Under the pieces are notes generated by a model that saw only the letters and a list, made by a program, of their open reading frames with translations, was not told where the DNA came from and ran no database searches. This document shows positions 34,013 through 44,802 of a stretch of DNA of 64,000 bases, one piece after another. Source of the DNA: Nigrospora sphaerica (lineage: Eukaryota > Ascomycota > Sordariomycetes > Amphisphaeriales > Apiosporaceae); contig JAGVVL010000025.1 in assembly GCA_018287875.1 (NCBI GenBank), positions 248,001 through 312,000 of the forward strand, read 5' to 3'. Position 1 is the stretch's first letter, and the number at the start of each line of letters is the position of its first letter. The position numbers were made by a program, and so were the translations under genes.

Positions 34013-35491
34013 TCAGTCGAAGCTCCACCCCCCCGTCATCTTCGCGAAGAAGCCGTCGGGGTCGTAGCGCCTCTTGATGTCCTTGAGTCGCTCGTACGCG
34101 CCAAAGGTGGCGAGAGGCCGCTGGTCGGGCGCCGCCTCGTTGAGGAACAGCGGCAGGTCCGGCGCGCTCGGCGTGCGGGCCACCATGGCGGCAAAGTCGG
34201 CCTGCACGGCCGTGTATATTTCGTCGGGTAGCGATGGCACCGTGGTCAGGATGTAGTTGGCCCAGAGCCAGGGCCCGTCGGGCATCTCCATGGCGTTGCC
34301 CTCGCCGTCGGCGCTGGCCCGGCTGGCGTCGGTGAGGCTGCGCGGTACGGGGTAGAGGTTCAGCGTCGCCAGCGTGTAGCGGCCCTTGTTGGCGGCTGCC
34401 CACGCGCGGTACTCGGTATACACGCGAAGGTACGCGTCGCCTTCGATGCGGTGCGCACCTATGCGGAACGTGTTGTCGCCGCGTGTCAGCTCCGCCGTGT
34501 ACGGTATCGGCAGCTTCGCCACGTCGGTATACGTCTTGGCCGGGCCCACTGTCGTGTCGAGCAGGTGGGGAATGGATGTGAAGTTGTCAAAGACGTGGCC
34601 CGGGTCCGGCCCGTCGTAGACGAGAAACAGAACAATGGCCTCGTCGAGGCCAAGCAAAAGGTCCGGGGTCGCCAACGCGTTGAAGGTCGCCAGGACGTTG
34701 GCGCGCGGGTCTGTGTTGTACCGCGTGAAGGCGGCCACGGCATCAAGCACCCGCAGTCCGTGATCAAGCACGTAGACCAGTGTGCCGGCGTAGAACTTGC
34801 CGATGGGATGAGTGCGCACCGTGTACCTGGTAACGACGCCGAAGGCATTGCCGCCGCCGCCGCGGAGGCCGAAGAACAAATCGGGGTGTGAGACACGCGA
34901 CGCCTTCACCACTTCGCCGCTCGGCAGAACCACCTCGAGCTCGATAAAGGAGTCACAGGCCATTCCGTACTGGGGTGACAGGTGGCTCAGCCCTCCGCCG
35001 AGGGCCAGCCCCGTGCCGACACCACTCAGCCGGCCGCCCATGACGGTACGCCCATACTTCTGGTAGAATTCGTACAGCTGACCCCAATTGCTGCCGGGCT
35101 CGTAGGTCGCCAGCGTCGTGTCGGCATCGTACGTCTTGGCCGTCATGGCGCTGAAGTCGATAAGTACGCCCCGGTCGACCGAGGAGAACATGTCATTGGG
35201 GCTGTGTCCGCCGGCCTTGATAGCGAAGCGGGAACCGCTGCTCCGGATGGCCTGGAGTGCCGTAGACACGTCCTGCGCGGACTGGGGGTATACGACACAA
35301 GAAGGCGCATAGCGGCTAAGGCGGGCATTCCAGTAGTCATTTCTGCTGCCTATGTAGTCGGCACTGAGCTGGCTACTGGCCACCTTCCTACCACCCAGGG
35401 AGGCCGCCAGACTGGCACAAGCCGTGGTGCCATTGGTTTGTACCACAGCTGCCGCAACGAAGGTGGCGAAGAGACTGAAGAGGACGAGCAT
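34013..35491 (-). CDS. secreted FAD-linked oxidase (PCMH/berberine-bridge-like)
   Basis: Single exon of 492 aa with an N-terminal signal peptide (MLVLFSLFATFVAAAVVQ). The FAD_binding_4 (PCMH) domain covers about residues 55-225, with AIKAGGHSPN, whose His is the usual covalent FAD attachment site, then GGRLSGVGTGLALGGGLSHLSPQYG and FFGLRGGGGNAFGVVT. The C terminus carries the BBE-type segment YERLKDIKRRYDPDGFF. N-glycosylation sequons are visible (NGT, NFT). Such flavoenzymes oxidise alcohols, sugars or biosynthetic intermediates with O2, and many belong to secondary-metabolite clusters. It lies about 6 kb from the PDR transporter, so a role in the broken PKS pathway is possible but unproven. 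A TATA box sits about 95 bp upstream of the start. Confidence 0.9.
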   Translation of the reverse strand: MLVLFSLFATFVAAAVVQTNGTTACASLAASLGGRKVASSQLSADYIGSRNDYWNARLSRYAPSCVVYPQSAQDVSTALQAIRSSGSRFAIKAGGHSPNDMFSSVDRGVLIDFSAMTAKTYDADTTLATYEPGSNWGQLYEFYQKYGRTVMGGRLSGVGTGLALGGGLSHLSPQYGMACDSFIELEVVLPSGEVVKASRVSHPDLFFGLRGGGGNAFGVVTRYTVRTHPIGKFYAGTLVYVLDHGLRVLDAVAAFTRYNTDPRANVLATFNALATPDLLLGLDEAIVLFLVYDGPDPGHVFDNFTSIPHLLDTTVGPAKTYTDVAKLPIPYTAELTRGDNTFRIGAHRIEGDAYLRVYTEYRAWAAANKGRYTLATLNLYPVPRSLTDASRASADGEGNAMEMPDGPWLWANYILTTVPSLPDEIYTAVQADFAAMVARTPSAPDLPLFLNEAAPDQRPLATFGAYERLKDIKRRYDPDGFFAKMTGGWSFD

Positions 35492-35583
35492 TGCGGGCGG
35501 TGCTGGCCGAGTGAGGGCGGACCACGGAAAATCTCACCGAGCATGCATAGCAAAGTTCTTCTTCGAGTGTGGCCGTTTGCCAA

Positions 35584-35591
35584 GTTTTATA
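35584..35591 (-). promoter_or_regulatory. TATA box of the FAD oxidase gene
   Basis: The minus strand reads TATAAAAC about 95 bp upstream of the ATG at 35491, a good spacing for a fungal TATA promoter. Confidence 0.55.
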
Positions 35592-35600
35592 CCCCTTTCG

Positions 35601-35642
35601 CTCCGTGAGTCTTGCCGTGTGCTCCGTGAGTCTTGCCATGTG
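35601..35642. repeat. tandem 21-bp duplication upstream of the TATA box
   Basis: Two adjacent copies of a 21-bp unit starting CTCCGTGAGTCTTGCC differ at one base. They lie immediately upstream of the oxidase TATA box, where they could duplicate a factor site. Confidence 0.75.
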
Positions 35643-38376
35643 GGCGACAATTCGCCGGGCGTTCGCCAACACGATCGATGCTGAGCGCGAAGGATCGTGG
35701 TGGACGGTTCGCATCGACGCAACCCCCCGAGGCGCGCCTCGCGTGATCTTGTGGCTGCACTCGACTAACCGAAGGATGGGTAGAAGCAACACCCAATCGC
35801 GGCATGAAGAACTGCTTCTTCCGCCGACAGTGCTTGTTGATGGCTCGATCCAGAAACGCCACCTTCGATAGCCCAAACAGTCGTCAGGGGGCCGGAATAC
35901 TCCACGCCCCGAGGCAAACAACATTTGCCATCACATTCTGGTGTATTTCACTTCGGCTAGCAACTTTTGTGGGCTTGGTTGAACGAATGCCAGGCCGCGA
36001 GAGCCACACTCGGCGGCCGTTATCGTCTCCGTCACCCGCAGAAGCCTGGGCACGGAGGCGCGGAGGCACAACGGCGAGGCTCAGGTACGAGCTGGCTGCT
36101 ACAAATCGATAGACAGCTGCACGCTGCCAATAGCTCGGGGGTTCCCTGGGGGTTCCCTGGGAGTTCCCTGGGGGTTCCTGGGGGTTTCTTCACGGTTAGC
36201 TAAATATAGAAAAGGAAAATTATGACGACAGCATCCACGTCAGGTGGCCCAAACAGGCAAATGACAGCATGAAAAGAAAAAGTCTGCCACCAGCCACGGC
36301 TAACGCCTGGTAGCCCAACCGTCGCTGACATCCGGATCCCGGCGACGAGAGCGCCGGCTAGAGATCGGTGCATCCAGTCCACGGCACCAAGGCTTCTGTG
36401 AGTGGGCTTTGACGAGCAAAGCTGTCAATGAAGATGGCACATTACGGCACCACCACAGCGGACGGTGGCCGTGGCGCGAGGTCGTCCGCCAGGAAATGTA
36501 CGGGTGACTATCGGCACACGCGCCATACCGCCCGGGAATTTATTGCAAGCCTCAGTTGCCTGCTCAAGGCCTCGTCGTCTGCCAGAGTCGTGTGACGCGC
36601 ATTTCAGCTTTGCTTGACGACTTTAGGTTTCTAAAGGTCGGCCCGCATTCGCCGGCTGCAGGCCGTTAGCACAGCCTCCCACGATGCATATACGGCGCTG
36701 AGGCGCGAGTGCGAAGGCCGAAGGAGCGGAAGCCACAGCGGGAAGTCAGGGAAGACACGGCACGGCAGACGCGGGTGGAGACGGCGGAGCGGAGGGGCGA
36801 TGGATGCTGGGCTGGGCGAGAAGGAGAAAGTACACGGGCCAGTGCCATATCCAGCATGTACGAGCCCGTTCGGGCTTTCTAGTCCCTGGGATGCAGAATG
36901 CGGGGACAGCGGGTGACGACGATGCAGAAATCGGGTCTATTGATGCATGCATTGCGATAGGGCCTCTCGTGCATTGCAGGAAGGGTGACCAAGAAGAAAC
37001 GTGATATTGTACCTACGTTTGTAGTACGTGGGCAGGGTGCAACATAAGCGGTACGCAGTTGGCAGGTGATTGACACAAGTACGCGCGGATAAAATACAAA
37101 GGACCGATGGGGTTGCGGCAGATGCTGCTGCGTGTCTCGGGGGGGAGAGCGACCGACGAAAAGCGTCCTCCGAACGACGGTAGGGAAAAAGATGGGATGA
37201 GGGCGTCTCGTTCCCACCCCTTCCAATGGTAGCAGATAGCCGGCGACGGTTTGGGCCAGGAGCGGGTCGAGGCGCCGGCTGAACGGATCACCGTACTTTT
37301 CGGGGTAAGTGGGTTTACTTGCATGCGGAATATTAGGTTCGTCGCTTGCTGGGCACCCAAATGTCGGGTGGTGCCTGGATGCGTGTCGCACTCTATCGTG
37401 GGCACTGAACTCTGACGGTGTCGCGCGTCGGTTGAGGATTAGCGCAGGGCTCTCAGCGCTGTCCAGCACGCGCGCGGAGCCACTGGCACGAAAACCTAGG
37501 CCTGATCGGGCCACGCCGGACAGGGTGGCCAGGGGCCTTCCCTGAAGCCAAATACGTAGTGCCCCCGACACGAGCAGGACGAGAAGGATGAAGAGCGAGC
37601 CCGCCCGGACCGAGAGCGCGATTAACAAGGAAAGGAAAAGAAGGGGGATGACCCAACTGCTTTGTGTGACGGTACATAGAAGCAAGGCTGGGAAACCCTT
37701 TGCCGAATAACCCAGCCCCCCGAAAAAGTCGCGCCTGGAAGGGAATGGAGGGAGGGATAGTGGGATAGTGGGCCGGACAGGCTGGGGTAAATCAGCAGCA
37801 GCTGGATCCGAGGTGGTTGGAAGGAAGCGCTTGATCGCCTGGCTGCCGCATCCCAGGATCCCCCGTCTCTGCTCTCCACTGTCTTTCTTTCTCAGCTCTG
37901 CCATGGCAACCAGGGTCACCGGTCACGATCGACCCATCCGGATCTCTTTCCCTTCCAATACCTATCCTGCCGTGCCGTGCTTGTCGCCGCCTTGACGACC
38001 ATTGATGCCAGGGCCGACCACCCGCGCCCGTTCGTTCTCCATCGCCGCAACCCGTCACTTGGCCTCACGCACCTCTCATCACCTCACCACCACCGCCCGC
38101 CGAGCACCCGCCGTCGCCGCTTCCGACCGACGAGGGCCGTCCTTCCGCTGCCTTCCCCTCCTATCCGACCGGCCTCGTCTTCTCTCTCTCGTTCACCACT
38201 AGCCCACGGACGTCCCCGAGTGGGCCGTTGCCCCCGTCAGCACTCGCTTCCTTTTGCCGCCGAAACGTCGGCAGCCGCCTGGCCGTCTTGAGACGAAGCA
38301 TACGCCCGTAGAGTCAACGCCCAGGCCCGGGTTTAGGGAACACAAACCCCTCCCCCACACTCATACCCATCGCGCT
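35643..38376. other. 2.7-kb intergenic region, no supported gene
   Basis: Contains an 11-bp tandem repeat (36137-36187) and otherwise mixed sequence. A 346-codon minus-strand open frame (37919-36879) lacks domains and has erratic composition, so it is not called a gene. The right third probably belongs to the CHS7 promoter and 5' UTR. Confidence 0.4.
36137..36187. repeat. 11-bp tandem repeat, about 4.5 units
   Basis: Repeats of GGGGGTTCCCT with single-base changes in the third and fourth copies. Noncoding in all frames examined. Confidence 0.8.
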
Positions 38377-38423
38377 CGCTCTCCCTCTCTCCCTCTCTCT
38401 CCCCCTCTTTCGCCCGTTCTTTC
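38377..38423 (+). promoter_or_regulatory. CT-rich tract before the CHS7 start
   Basis: An almost pure pyrimidine stretch (repeated CTCTCC) ends about 15 bp before the ATG. Such CT blocks are common near transcription starts of strongly expressed filamentous-fungal genes. Confidence 0.45.
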
Positions 38424-38437
38424 GTCCGCCCGCCACC

Positions 38438-39532
38438 ATGGGGGGCTTTGGCGACTTTACGACGCTGTGCGAAACGGCGCCGCTGCCGTTGTGCGCGTCG
38501 GTCGGGGCCATGGCCGGCGGCGTGGGCATCGAGCCCGACTGCTACGCGCGCAACATCGAGCTGGCCAACACCATCATCTTTGAGGGCGCGTCGAGCTTCA
38601 TGCACATCTTGGCGCTCGTCATGACGGTCATCATGATCCTGCACATCCGCGGCAAGTTTACGGCCGTCGGCCGGAAGGAGATCCTCGCCTTCTTCTACCT
38701 CTACATGCTTCTCAGCTTCTTCTCCCTCGTCGTCGACGCCGGCGTCGTCCCGCCCTCCTCCAACCCCTACCCCTACTTCGTCGCCCTGCAGAACGGCCTG
38801 GCCTCGGCCCTCGTCACCTGCCTGCTCATCAACGGCTTCGTCGGCTTCCAGCTCTACGAGGACGGCACTCCGCTCTCCGTCTGGCTGCTGCGCCTGTGCT
38901 CCCTAGCCGCCTTCGCCATCTCCTTCCTCGTCTCCCTGGCCACCTTCAAATCATGGGCCGGCCTCGGCCCCACCAACACGGTCGGCCTCTTTGTTGTTCT
39001 CTACCTGCTGAACGCCATCCAGCTGCTCGTCTACGTGGTGCTACAGGTGCTGCTCGTTGCTCGCACCCTCGAGGATCGCTGGCCCCTCGGTAATCTGGCC
39101 TTTGCTGTCTTCTTCTTCGTCATCGGCCAGATCGTCATGTACGCCTTCAGCTCCACCATTTGCGGCGCCACGAGCCACTACCTGGACGGTCTGTTCATTG
39201 CCACCATCTGCAACCTGCTGGCTGTCATGATGATCTATAAGGTATGTTGCGTTGCGCCTGTTCTCTTCGGGCCACTTCCCTCGAGGACCGCATATATGGC
39301 TTCCCGCTTGCTGACGTGTCATCCTCCTTTGCAGTACTGGGACTCGATCACTAAGGAGGATCTTGAGTTCTCGGTCGGTACCCGCATGAACAACTGGGAG
39401 GTCAAGGAGCTTCTGCCCGACGAGGACCGCCGCACTACCGTCTTCATGGACGACCCGAGCCCGTACGCCCCGTCGAGCGCCTACGACCGCGGCTATTCCC
39501 CTTCGGGCGCCAACCGCATGTCGAGGTACTAG
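38438..39532 (+). CDS. CHS7: chitin synthase export chaperone Chs7
   Basis: Exons 38438-39241 and 39335-39532 flank a 93-nt intron (GTATGT donor, TTTGCAG acceptor). The intron length is a multiple of three, so the unspliced frame stays open. The spliced protein is 333 aa, normal for Chs7. The N terminus, [19 protein letters not shown], is the conserved luminal start of the family. Seven hydrophobic helices follow, with conserved [11 protein letters not shown] and [37 protein letters not shown]. Chs7 is an ER membrane protein that folds and exports Chs3-type chitin synthase, so it is needed for cell-wall chitin and septation. The ATG is in an excellent CCACCATGG context. Confidence 0.94.
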   Translation: [364 protein letters not shown]

Positions 39533-41356
39533 CGGGGATCGACGTGAAAGAAGGTACAAAAACAGAAAGAAAAAACAGTAACGACACCGGCGCTGCCAAA
39601 TGGCGCGCATTTGCTTTCCGCCCAAGGGCGACGGCGCGCGCGCGCGTGCGCGTGCTTTTATACCATGCTGAGAGGTAATACACTTTGGGCGAAGCGTCTG
39701 CGGGAAAGGGAAAACCTGGTGGATGGGACTTGGATTCCCGGCACGGCGCCGATTCGGCCGTGGCTTTGGCGATGCGCCTTGCTCGGGCGCAATGATATCT
39801 GGGACAGGAGCACCGCGTATGTCGATGCATTGATAAGGTGTTGACGGCATTTACACTCTAGGCTTACGGAAATGATTAATTGAATAGCATAGCAGTCACT
39901 TGGTAATATAGACGCCCGCGGGGGCGGGATTTTTCCATCTCGTCATCGTCTTGCCCTGGATTGAAATAAGCCCTGCTCACCTCCCGAGGAAGAAAACCAA
40001 CTCACTGACACAAAACCGCTAACACGCCATCACGCATCGAGTAATGTTGGTCCACCTGCTTCCATTTCTCAGGAAACCCAATGGCCAGTCGGCTGTGTGC
40101 CCCGTTCTTCTCTCGCCAAAGAGCCATATAAAGAAGGTGAAGGTTTACTAAAGCTCGCATAGGGTGACCACGACCGCAGGCTCCCGACTCGCAAGAAGGC
40201 GACGCCACGGTGAGAAACAGCGCACAAAGCCCTCGCCTTCATGCCCGCTTCAATCCCCCCACAGTTTTCCAAAAAGGGGCGGTGGTATCCACGCGGGCTC
40301 GAAGGCTGTGCAGCAAGAGACAGAATCTGGGGTGCGTGGGCCGTAGAGTTTCGGCCCGCGGTGTGGCAGGGTTCGGCCCGGCGCCCCTCGTGTGCGCCAC
40401 CTGAGGAGAGCTCAGGTTCCCCCAAAGTTTCTGGTTCGAAGTAGGGCCTCATCCCGGAGAAGAAAGAGACTGGAAAGCGGAGGATGGGGAATGGCGGGTG
40501 CAACTATCTCACAAAAGGGTTTGTTTGGGTGTGACGTAATGGGCATTTGGGGGTTGGGAGGTTTTGTTGATGGATTAGCGCTTGCCTGTGAGAGTATTGA
40601 GGACATTAGGATAAGTTCTTGGGCCCGGTGCCACCAGGCCCATGGTGAAGAGATTGAAACTTGAGGGGGCTCTGAGGAGGGGGAACCACCTCCCCACGCC
40701 CCTCGTCTATTGAGCCGTCACGAAAGGTTAGAGCACGTTGGTGCCAATGTATACAGCACTTAGGCTCAGCACGCCAGCGTGAGAGTTCCTTGGGGAAAGA
40801 GGAGGCGCGAGAGAGAGGGTGGGTGAATAAAAAGGTAAGAGAAGGCGCCTGGCTGAAGAGAGGGAGATGGCCATGGATATCGGGAAAGTCCCAGCCGGCC
40901 TTCTCTCCTTCCGCGTCTCTTTCTCCTTCCACACCTCTTCTTCCACCTCCTGTTCTCCCTTTGCACAAGCGCAGGAGCAAACACCGAAAACCTGGGAAGC
41001 AACAAATTCTCAGTGAATAACGGTTTTTAGACGATATCCCATCTTGGGTACGTTTACCTACCCCCACCATTGTACAGGCAGACAGACCTCGATTCCGTAT
41101 TCGACATCGTCCTGTCACCCACGCGCTTTCTTCGAAGTTGCTGTCATCCCCGCCCCATCTTGTTAACTCTTCGCGGCGAGTTGCTCTCGGGCCTATCCTT
41201 GTGTACGTGACGGGCCAAGTGAAAAAGCCGCAGACGACGACCAGCGGGATTAATCACCTGCTTTGGGCCTCGCCAACAACATCGATACCCTTGTCTCCAT
41301 TTCTCTCTTCTCTCTCTCCCTCCCCAAGGAGACGCACGACGCGTAGGGAAAGAGTC
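39533..41356. other. intergenic, no gene seen
   Basis: 1.8 kb between CHS7 and the next plus-strand gene. Includes alternating CG/GC bases near 39635-39655 (GCGCGCGCGCGTGCGCGTGC). No ORF with recognisable features. Confidence 0.45.
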
Positions 41357-43261
41357 ATGGATCTGCTTCCATTTTGCCGCGTCGGCAAGCAATCCAGGCC
41401 ACAATCAGCATCCAACACCGTATCATCCATGCCCATGGCCATGACCAAGGTTGAAGGGTCTCGCCGGCATACCCTGTTGAACCCGCTGGTGCTAGATGGG
41501 CTGCCCCATGCCCCCATCCCTTTGGAAGACATGCGATCCCCTCAGCGTCGCCGCCGGCCGAGCACTACATGGCGCAAAGAAGCCCCGAGTCCCATCGACT
41601 CGTTGCTCAGCCCCGACCCCCGGTTCCCCCAAGGCGATGCCGAGGTTCCCGGCCCGGCCGGTGCTGGTGACAAGAACAACGCCAACGGACGGCGGCAGCG
41701 CAGCAAGTCGTTGGGGGCCCAGCCATCACACGATGCTACGCCGTCGTCCGAGGACGTCAAGGGTCTGCGGACGGTGACGCGGGACCTGGACCTGCTACCG
41801 CTCATGCCCCCGGTCGCGGCGGCGTACGGCAAGTTTCGCGAGGAGCTCCAGGGCCTGCGCCACGGCTACCTCACGCGCGACGCCTGGGTACGGAGCCGTG
41901 CGGGGCCGGGGCTGCGCAGGCTCGTGCGCGCCGCGCGGGTCGCCGAGCTCGCCCTCCTGCCCGTCGTCTTCCCGGCGCCGCGGTTCGGCCCCAACAACGG
42001 CCCCGACGCCTGGGAGCTCGCGGACCGCATCGCTACCGCCACGGCAGCCCTTGCCAGTGCGCGCCACGGCCTCACAGGCTGGCAGGTCCGCTACGGCGTC
42101 ATCTACGACTGGCAGGCCGGGCTCGAGACGCACACCGACGACGCCCTGTATCTGCCCCGCCGTGCCAGCCGGACCACGATGCTCAGGATTCTGCAGCGCC
42201 GGAAGACGGACATGTTGGACGAGCTCGTCGATCGTCTTTTGCCGAGATACACCCGTGACGTGGACGCCAGGGCCCAGGATGTCTGCAACCTCGTGAGGCG
42301 GAAAGGGCTCTATGAGGAGGGCGAGCCGGTCATGGGCAGGGCTCTGCCGGAACCGAGGCCAGGAGACGAGGAGGAGCCCCCGAAACAAGACGCCGGCGAC
42401 CAGCCCGAGCAGCAAGAGGTGCAGCAACACGGCGAGGAAGGCATCGACGCCTCCCTGGGGCTTAGGGACGCCGCACCACGGACCGACAGCAACAAGGTCC
42501 CTTCTCGGTACCCAGGAACTACGCTCCGACACCAAAGGTTCCGCTGGGCCTGGCTCCGCATGCGCTACGCCTCGTGCCGCCGGTGGTGCTGGATTAATCA
42601 TGCCGTGGCAGTAGAGGCCTTTGTACAGTTCCAGCAGGAGTTGCGGGCATCGGCGGCCACCGGGCAAGATCCAAGTCCCGCGGCGGTACGCTTAAACGCT
42701 AAGGCCGAGGCGTGTGCGCAGTGGCACGCCCGGCAGCTGAGCCGGGATACTTTCCCGGAAAACGGCAGCCACAGCGGAGTTGAGGAAGACGGCTACGAGG
42801 AAGACGACTCTGTGGAAGACTACTATGAGGAAGAACCTTATGACCCTTATGACGAAGACGCATATGACGACATCGATGTGTCGGTTAGGGTGGCTCCGAG
42901 GGTGGTCGACGTCCAGGTCGCCGGCGACGACGAGTGGGCGGCCCAGGTTTCCGAGTCGCTCCGCCGGGTCGGAAGCCGCAGCAGCGATGGCCCCTCGCTA
43001 GAGGAGATGAAGAAGCCGCAGAAGGAGGTAGAGAGCAGCAGCAGCCGCCGCGGTCGCAGTCCTTATCGGACAATCCCTTTCAACTTAGGCGGCGCGACAG
43101 GGACGGCGCAAGACGACAGCAAGCGCGACAGCGGCGTCGGCGGTTGCGCAGTGACGACGCCGGTCGAGGAGGCGAACGGGTCGTGTGCGCAGTTGATGCG
43201 ACGGGCGGGCACGATAACACAGCGCCGCAGACATGATGACAGGAGGGCGAAAAGCCAGTAG
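41357..43261 (+). CDS. large unknown protein with acidic C-terminal tract
   Basis: Single exon of 634 aa. I chose the Met at 41357 (MDLLPFCRVGKQSRPQS) because codons upstream to 41138 look like untranslated CT-rich leader. The N-terminal 140 residues are Ser/Pro/Arg-rich and probably disordered. Residues about 145-330 look folded and helical, with RDLDLLPLMPPVAAAYGKFREELQ, LTGWQVRYGVIYDWQAGLETHTDD and LDELVDRLLPRYTRDVDAR. A second ordered segment (about 395-470) is Trp/Arg/Cys-rich (RFRWAWLRMRYASCRRWCW). An Asp/Glu/Tyr run (about 475-510) and a basic, Ser-rich tail follow. I recognise no family; it is likely cytoplasmic or nuclear as no signal or membrane helix is seen. Confidence 0.65.
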   Translation: MDLLPFCRVGKQSRPQSASNTVSSMPMAMTKVEGSRRHTLLNPLVLDGLPHAPIPLEDMRSPQRRRRPSTTWRKEAPSPIDSLLSPDPRFPQGDAEVPGPAGAGDKNNANGRRQRSKSLGAQPSHDATPSSEDVKGLRTVTRDLDLLPLMPPVAAAYGKFREELQGLRHGYLTRDAWVRSRAGPGLRRLVRAARVAELALLPVVFPAPRFGPNNGPDAWELADRIATATAALASARHGLTGWQVRYGVIYDWQAGLETHTDDALYLPRRASRTTMLRILQRRKTDMLDELVDRLLPRYTRDVDARAQDVCNLVRRKGLYEEGEPVMGRALPEPRPGDEEEPPKQDAGDQPEQQEVQQHGEEGIDASLGLRDAAPRTDSNKVPSRYPGTTLRHQRFRWAWLRMRYASCRRWCWINHAVAVEAFVQFQQELRASAATGQDPSPAAVRLNAKAEACAQWHARQLSRDTFPENGSHSGVEEDGYEEDDSVEDYYEEEPYDPYDEDAYDDIDVSVRVAPRVVDVQVAGDDEWAAQVSESLRRVGSRSSDGPSLEEMKKPQKEVESSSSRRGRSPYRTIPFNLGGATGTAQDDSKRDSGVGGCAVTTPVEEANGSCAQLMRRAGTITQRRRHDDRRAKSQ

Positions 43262-43923
43262 CAGTGGTTTTTGGGTTTGCCAAGCAGTTCTTGTTTCGTT
43301 CCTTTGCTTTTTTGGTCTCTTTTACCCTCGTCGACAAGTGGGAGGGGACCCAGCGCGGATATGGGAACTTGCATAGACTGGATATTCTAGAAGTTGGCCC
43401 CATGGCCCAACCAAGCGAGCGGTAGACAGAATACGATACCCCTCCACCCCCTCGCGATTGCTGGTGAACACGGATGTGTTTGTGATGGTGTGTCCCCCAG
43501 GTGCGCGCCCCGCGGGCTCTTTCACGGATCCATGCTCGGAAGCTAGGCCTTGGAGGGCGCGGGCGTTCATGCCGGAATCGTTTTAACCCTCGTCCACCTG
43601 CCCCCAGGCCTTCAAATGAGAGCCGCGGCTCTAGGGGCACGGTGGCACAAGCAGTACTGTAAGAATCGCCAGCATAAGCCGAGGGCACTTGGTGCCATGA
43701 TACAACGCGGACCGTCAAGTAGTCGCCTGCCTATTGCATCGCCCTTTTAACCCCGACGTCACGTTCATCGTCACCACATTCTGCGGGGCGGGCGAGGGAA
43801 GCCGGGGGCAACGAACCGACGCCGCGTGCGAGCCTGCCTCGTGTCCGGGGCAGCCGGACCCCCCTTCCCCGCGGATCCACCGACGTTGTCCCGGAAGGCG
43901 GCCCTCGACCCTCGCGTCACCCC
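43262..43923. other. convergent intergenic region
   Basis: 662 nt between the facing 3' ends of the unknown gene (+) and the DUF4604 gene (-). No gene seen. Confidence 0.45.
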
Positions 43924-44565
43924 TCAACCGGCGGCGGCGTCGTCATCGTCGTCGCCGAAACTGAGTTTGATCTTCTTGGCCTTTTTCCTCTTGGGCGCCG
44001 CCGCCGCCGCCGCCGCCGCCCCCTCCTCTTTCTTCTTCTCCTCCTTTCGCCCCGCGCTCCCACCACCGACGATAGCCCGGCTCGCCGCGACGGCGCGGGC
44101 GACCTGCCGCGCCTCGTCGTCCGGGTCCTCGTCGTCGCCGCCGCCGACGACGCGGCCGACCTTGCGCTTCCTGCGGTTCGCGGCGCCGGCGACGGCGGCG
44201 GGCGCCGCCGCTTTTTCGGGGGCGGGCGCCGCCGTCGCCGGCGCGCCCGGTTCTTCCGGTCCGTCGTCGCAGTCGCCGTCGCCGTCGTCGTCGCCGTCGT
44301 CGTCGTCGTCGTCGCCCGCGTCGAGGCCCAGCCGGCGGCCGTCGACGGCGTTGCCGGCGGCGTCGACGACGAGCGGCGCGTCCTCGGCCTCCTCGCTCGC
44401 CGTGCGCACGCGCGCCGCGCGCCGCCGCGCCGCCAGCATGGGGTCCGGTCCGCCGCCACCGCCGCCGCCGTCGCGGCCCGCGTGCTGGCCCCGCAGTCGC
44501 GCCAGGAACGGCGGCAGCGTTTGGTCGTACGACAGGTTCTTGGCCGTGATCTTGTCGGGCGCCAT
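43924..44565 (-). CDS. DUF4604 domain protein
   Basis: Single exon of 213 aa. The N terminus, MAPDKITAKNLSYDQTLPPF followed by LARLRGQ, and the segment DPMLAARRRAARVRTASEEAEDAPLVVDAAGNAV match the fungal DUF4604 family. The middle has a long Asp run (about 84-101). The C-terminal half alternates Ala/Gly/Lys/Glu-rich disordered stretches with a nuclear-localisation-like RRKRK and a final KRKKAKKIKLSFGDDDDD motif. The protein is highly charged and probably nuclear; its biochemical role is unknown. It lies upstream of initiator tRNA-Met and is transcribed away from it. Confidence 0.82.
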   Translation of the reverse strand: MAPDKITAKNLSYDQTLPPFLARLRGQHAGRDGGGGGGGPDPMLAARRRAARVRTASEEAEDAPLVVDAAGNAVDGRRLGLDAGDDDDDDGDDDGDGDCDDGPEEPGAPATAAPAPEKAAAPAAVAGAANRRKRKVGRVVGGGDDEDPDDEARQVARAVAASRAIVGGGSAGRKEEKKKEEGAAAAAAAAPKRKKAKKIKLSFGDDDDDAAAG

Positions 44566-44802
44566 TGGAGGGGTCTTTTTTCGGAAGGGGCGGAGGGAGG
44601 GGGAGCGTTGGGGGCTCGGCTTCGAGGATGGGTTACCAGGATGAGTAGGTAACTTGGGACCGACTTGGCAGCTGTCAAACCCACCCGCTGCTTGTACGAA
44701 CGGATCCGCTTTATGGAGTGGATCGGTATGTGGAGACTGGACATACTGCCTATGAACGTCGATAAGTCACTTTTTCCGTATAGAGCAATTGTCTGAAAAC
44801 AA

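Noticed and set aside
36879..37919. 346-codon minus-strand open frame
   Set aside because: Composition changes erratically, no domain or signal is visible, and long chance frames are common in GC-rich DNA. It lies in the likely upstream region of CHS7.
38438..39532. Reading CHS7 through without splicing (364 aa)
   Set aside because: The 93-nt insert has canonical splice borders and inserts 31 residues into a conserved segment.
40420..40445. tRNA-like TGGTTCGAA sequence
   Set aside because: No matching T stem, anticodon stem or A box could be found around it.
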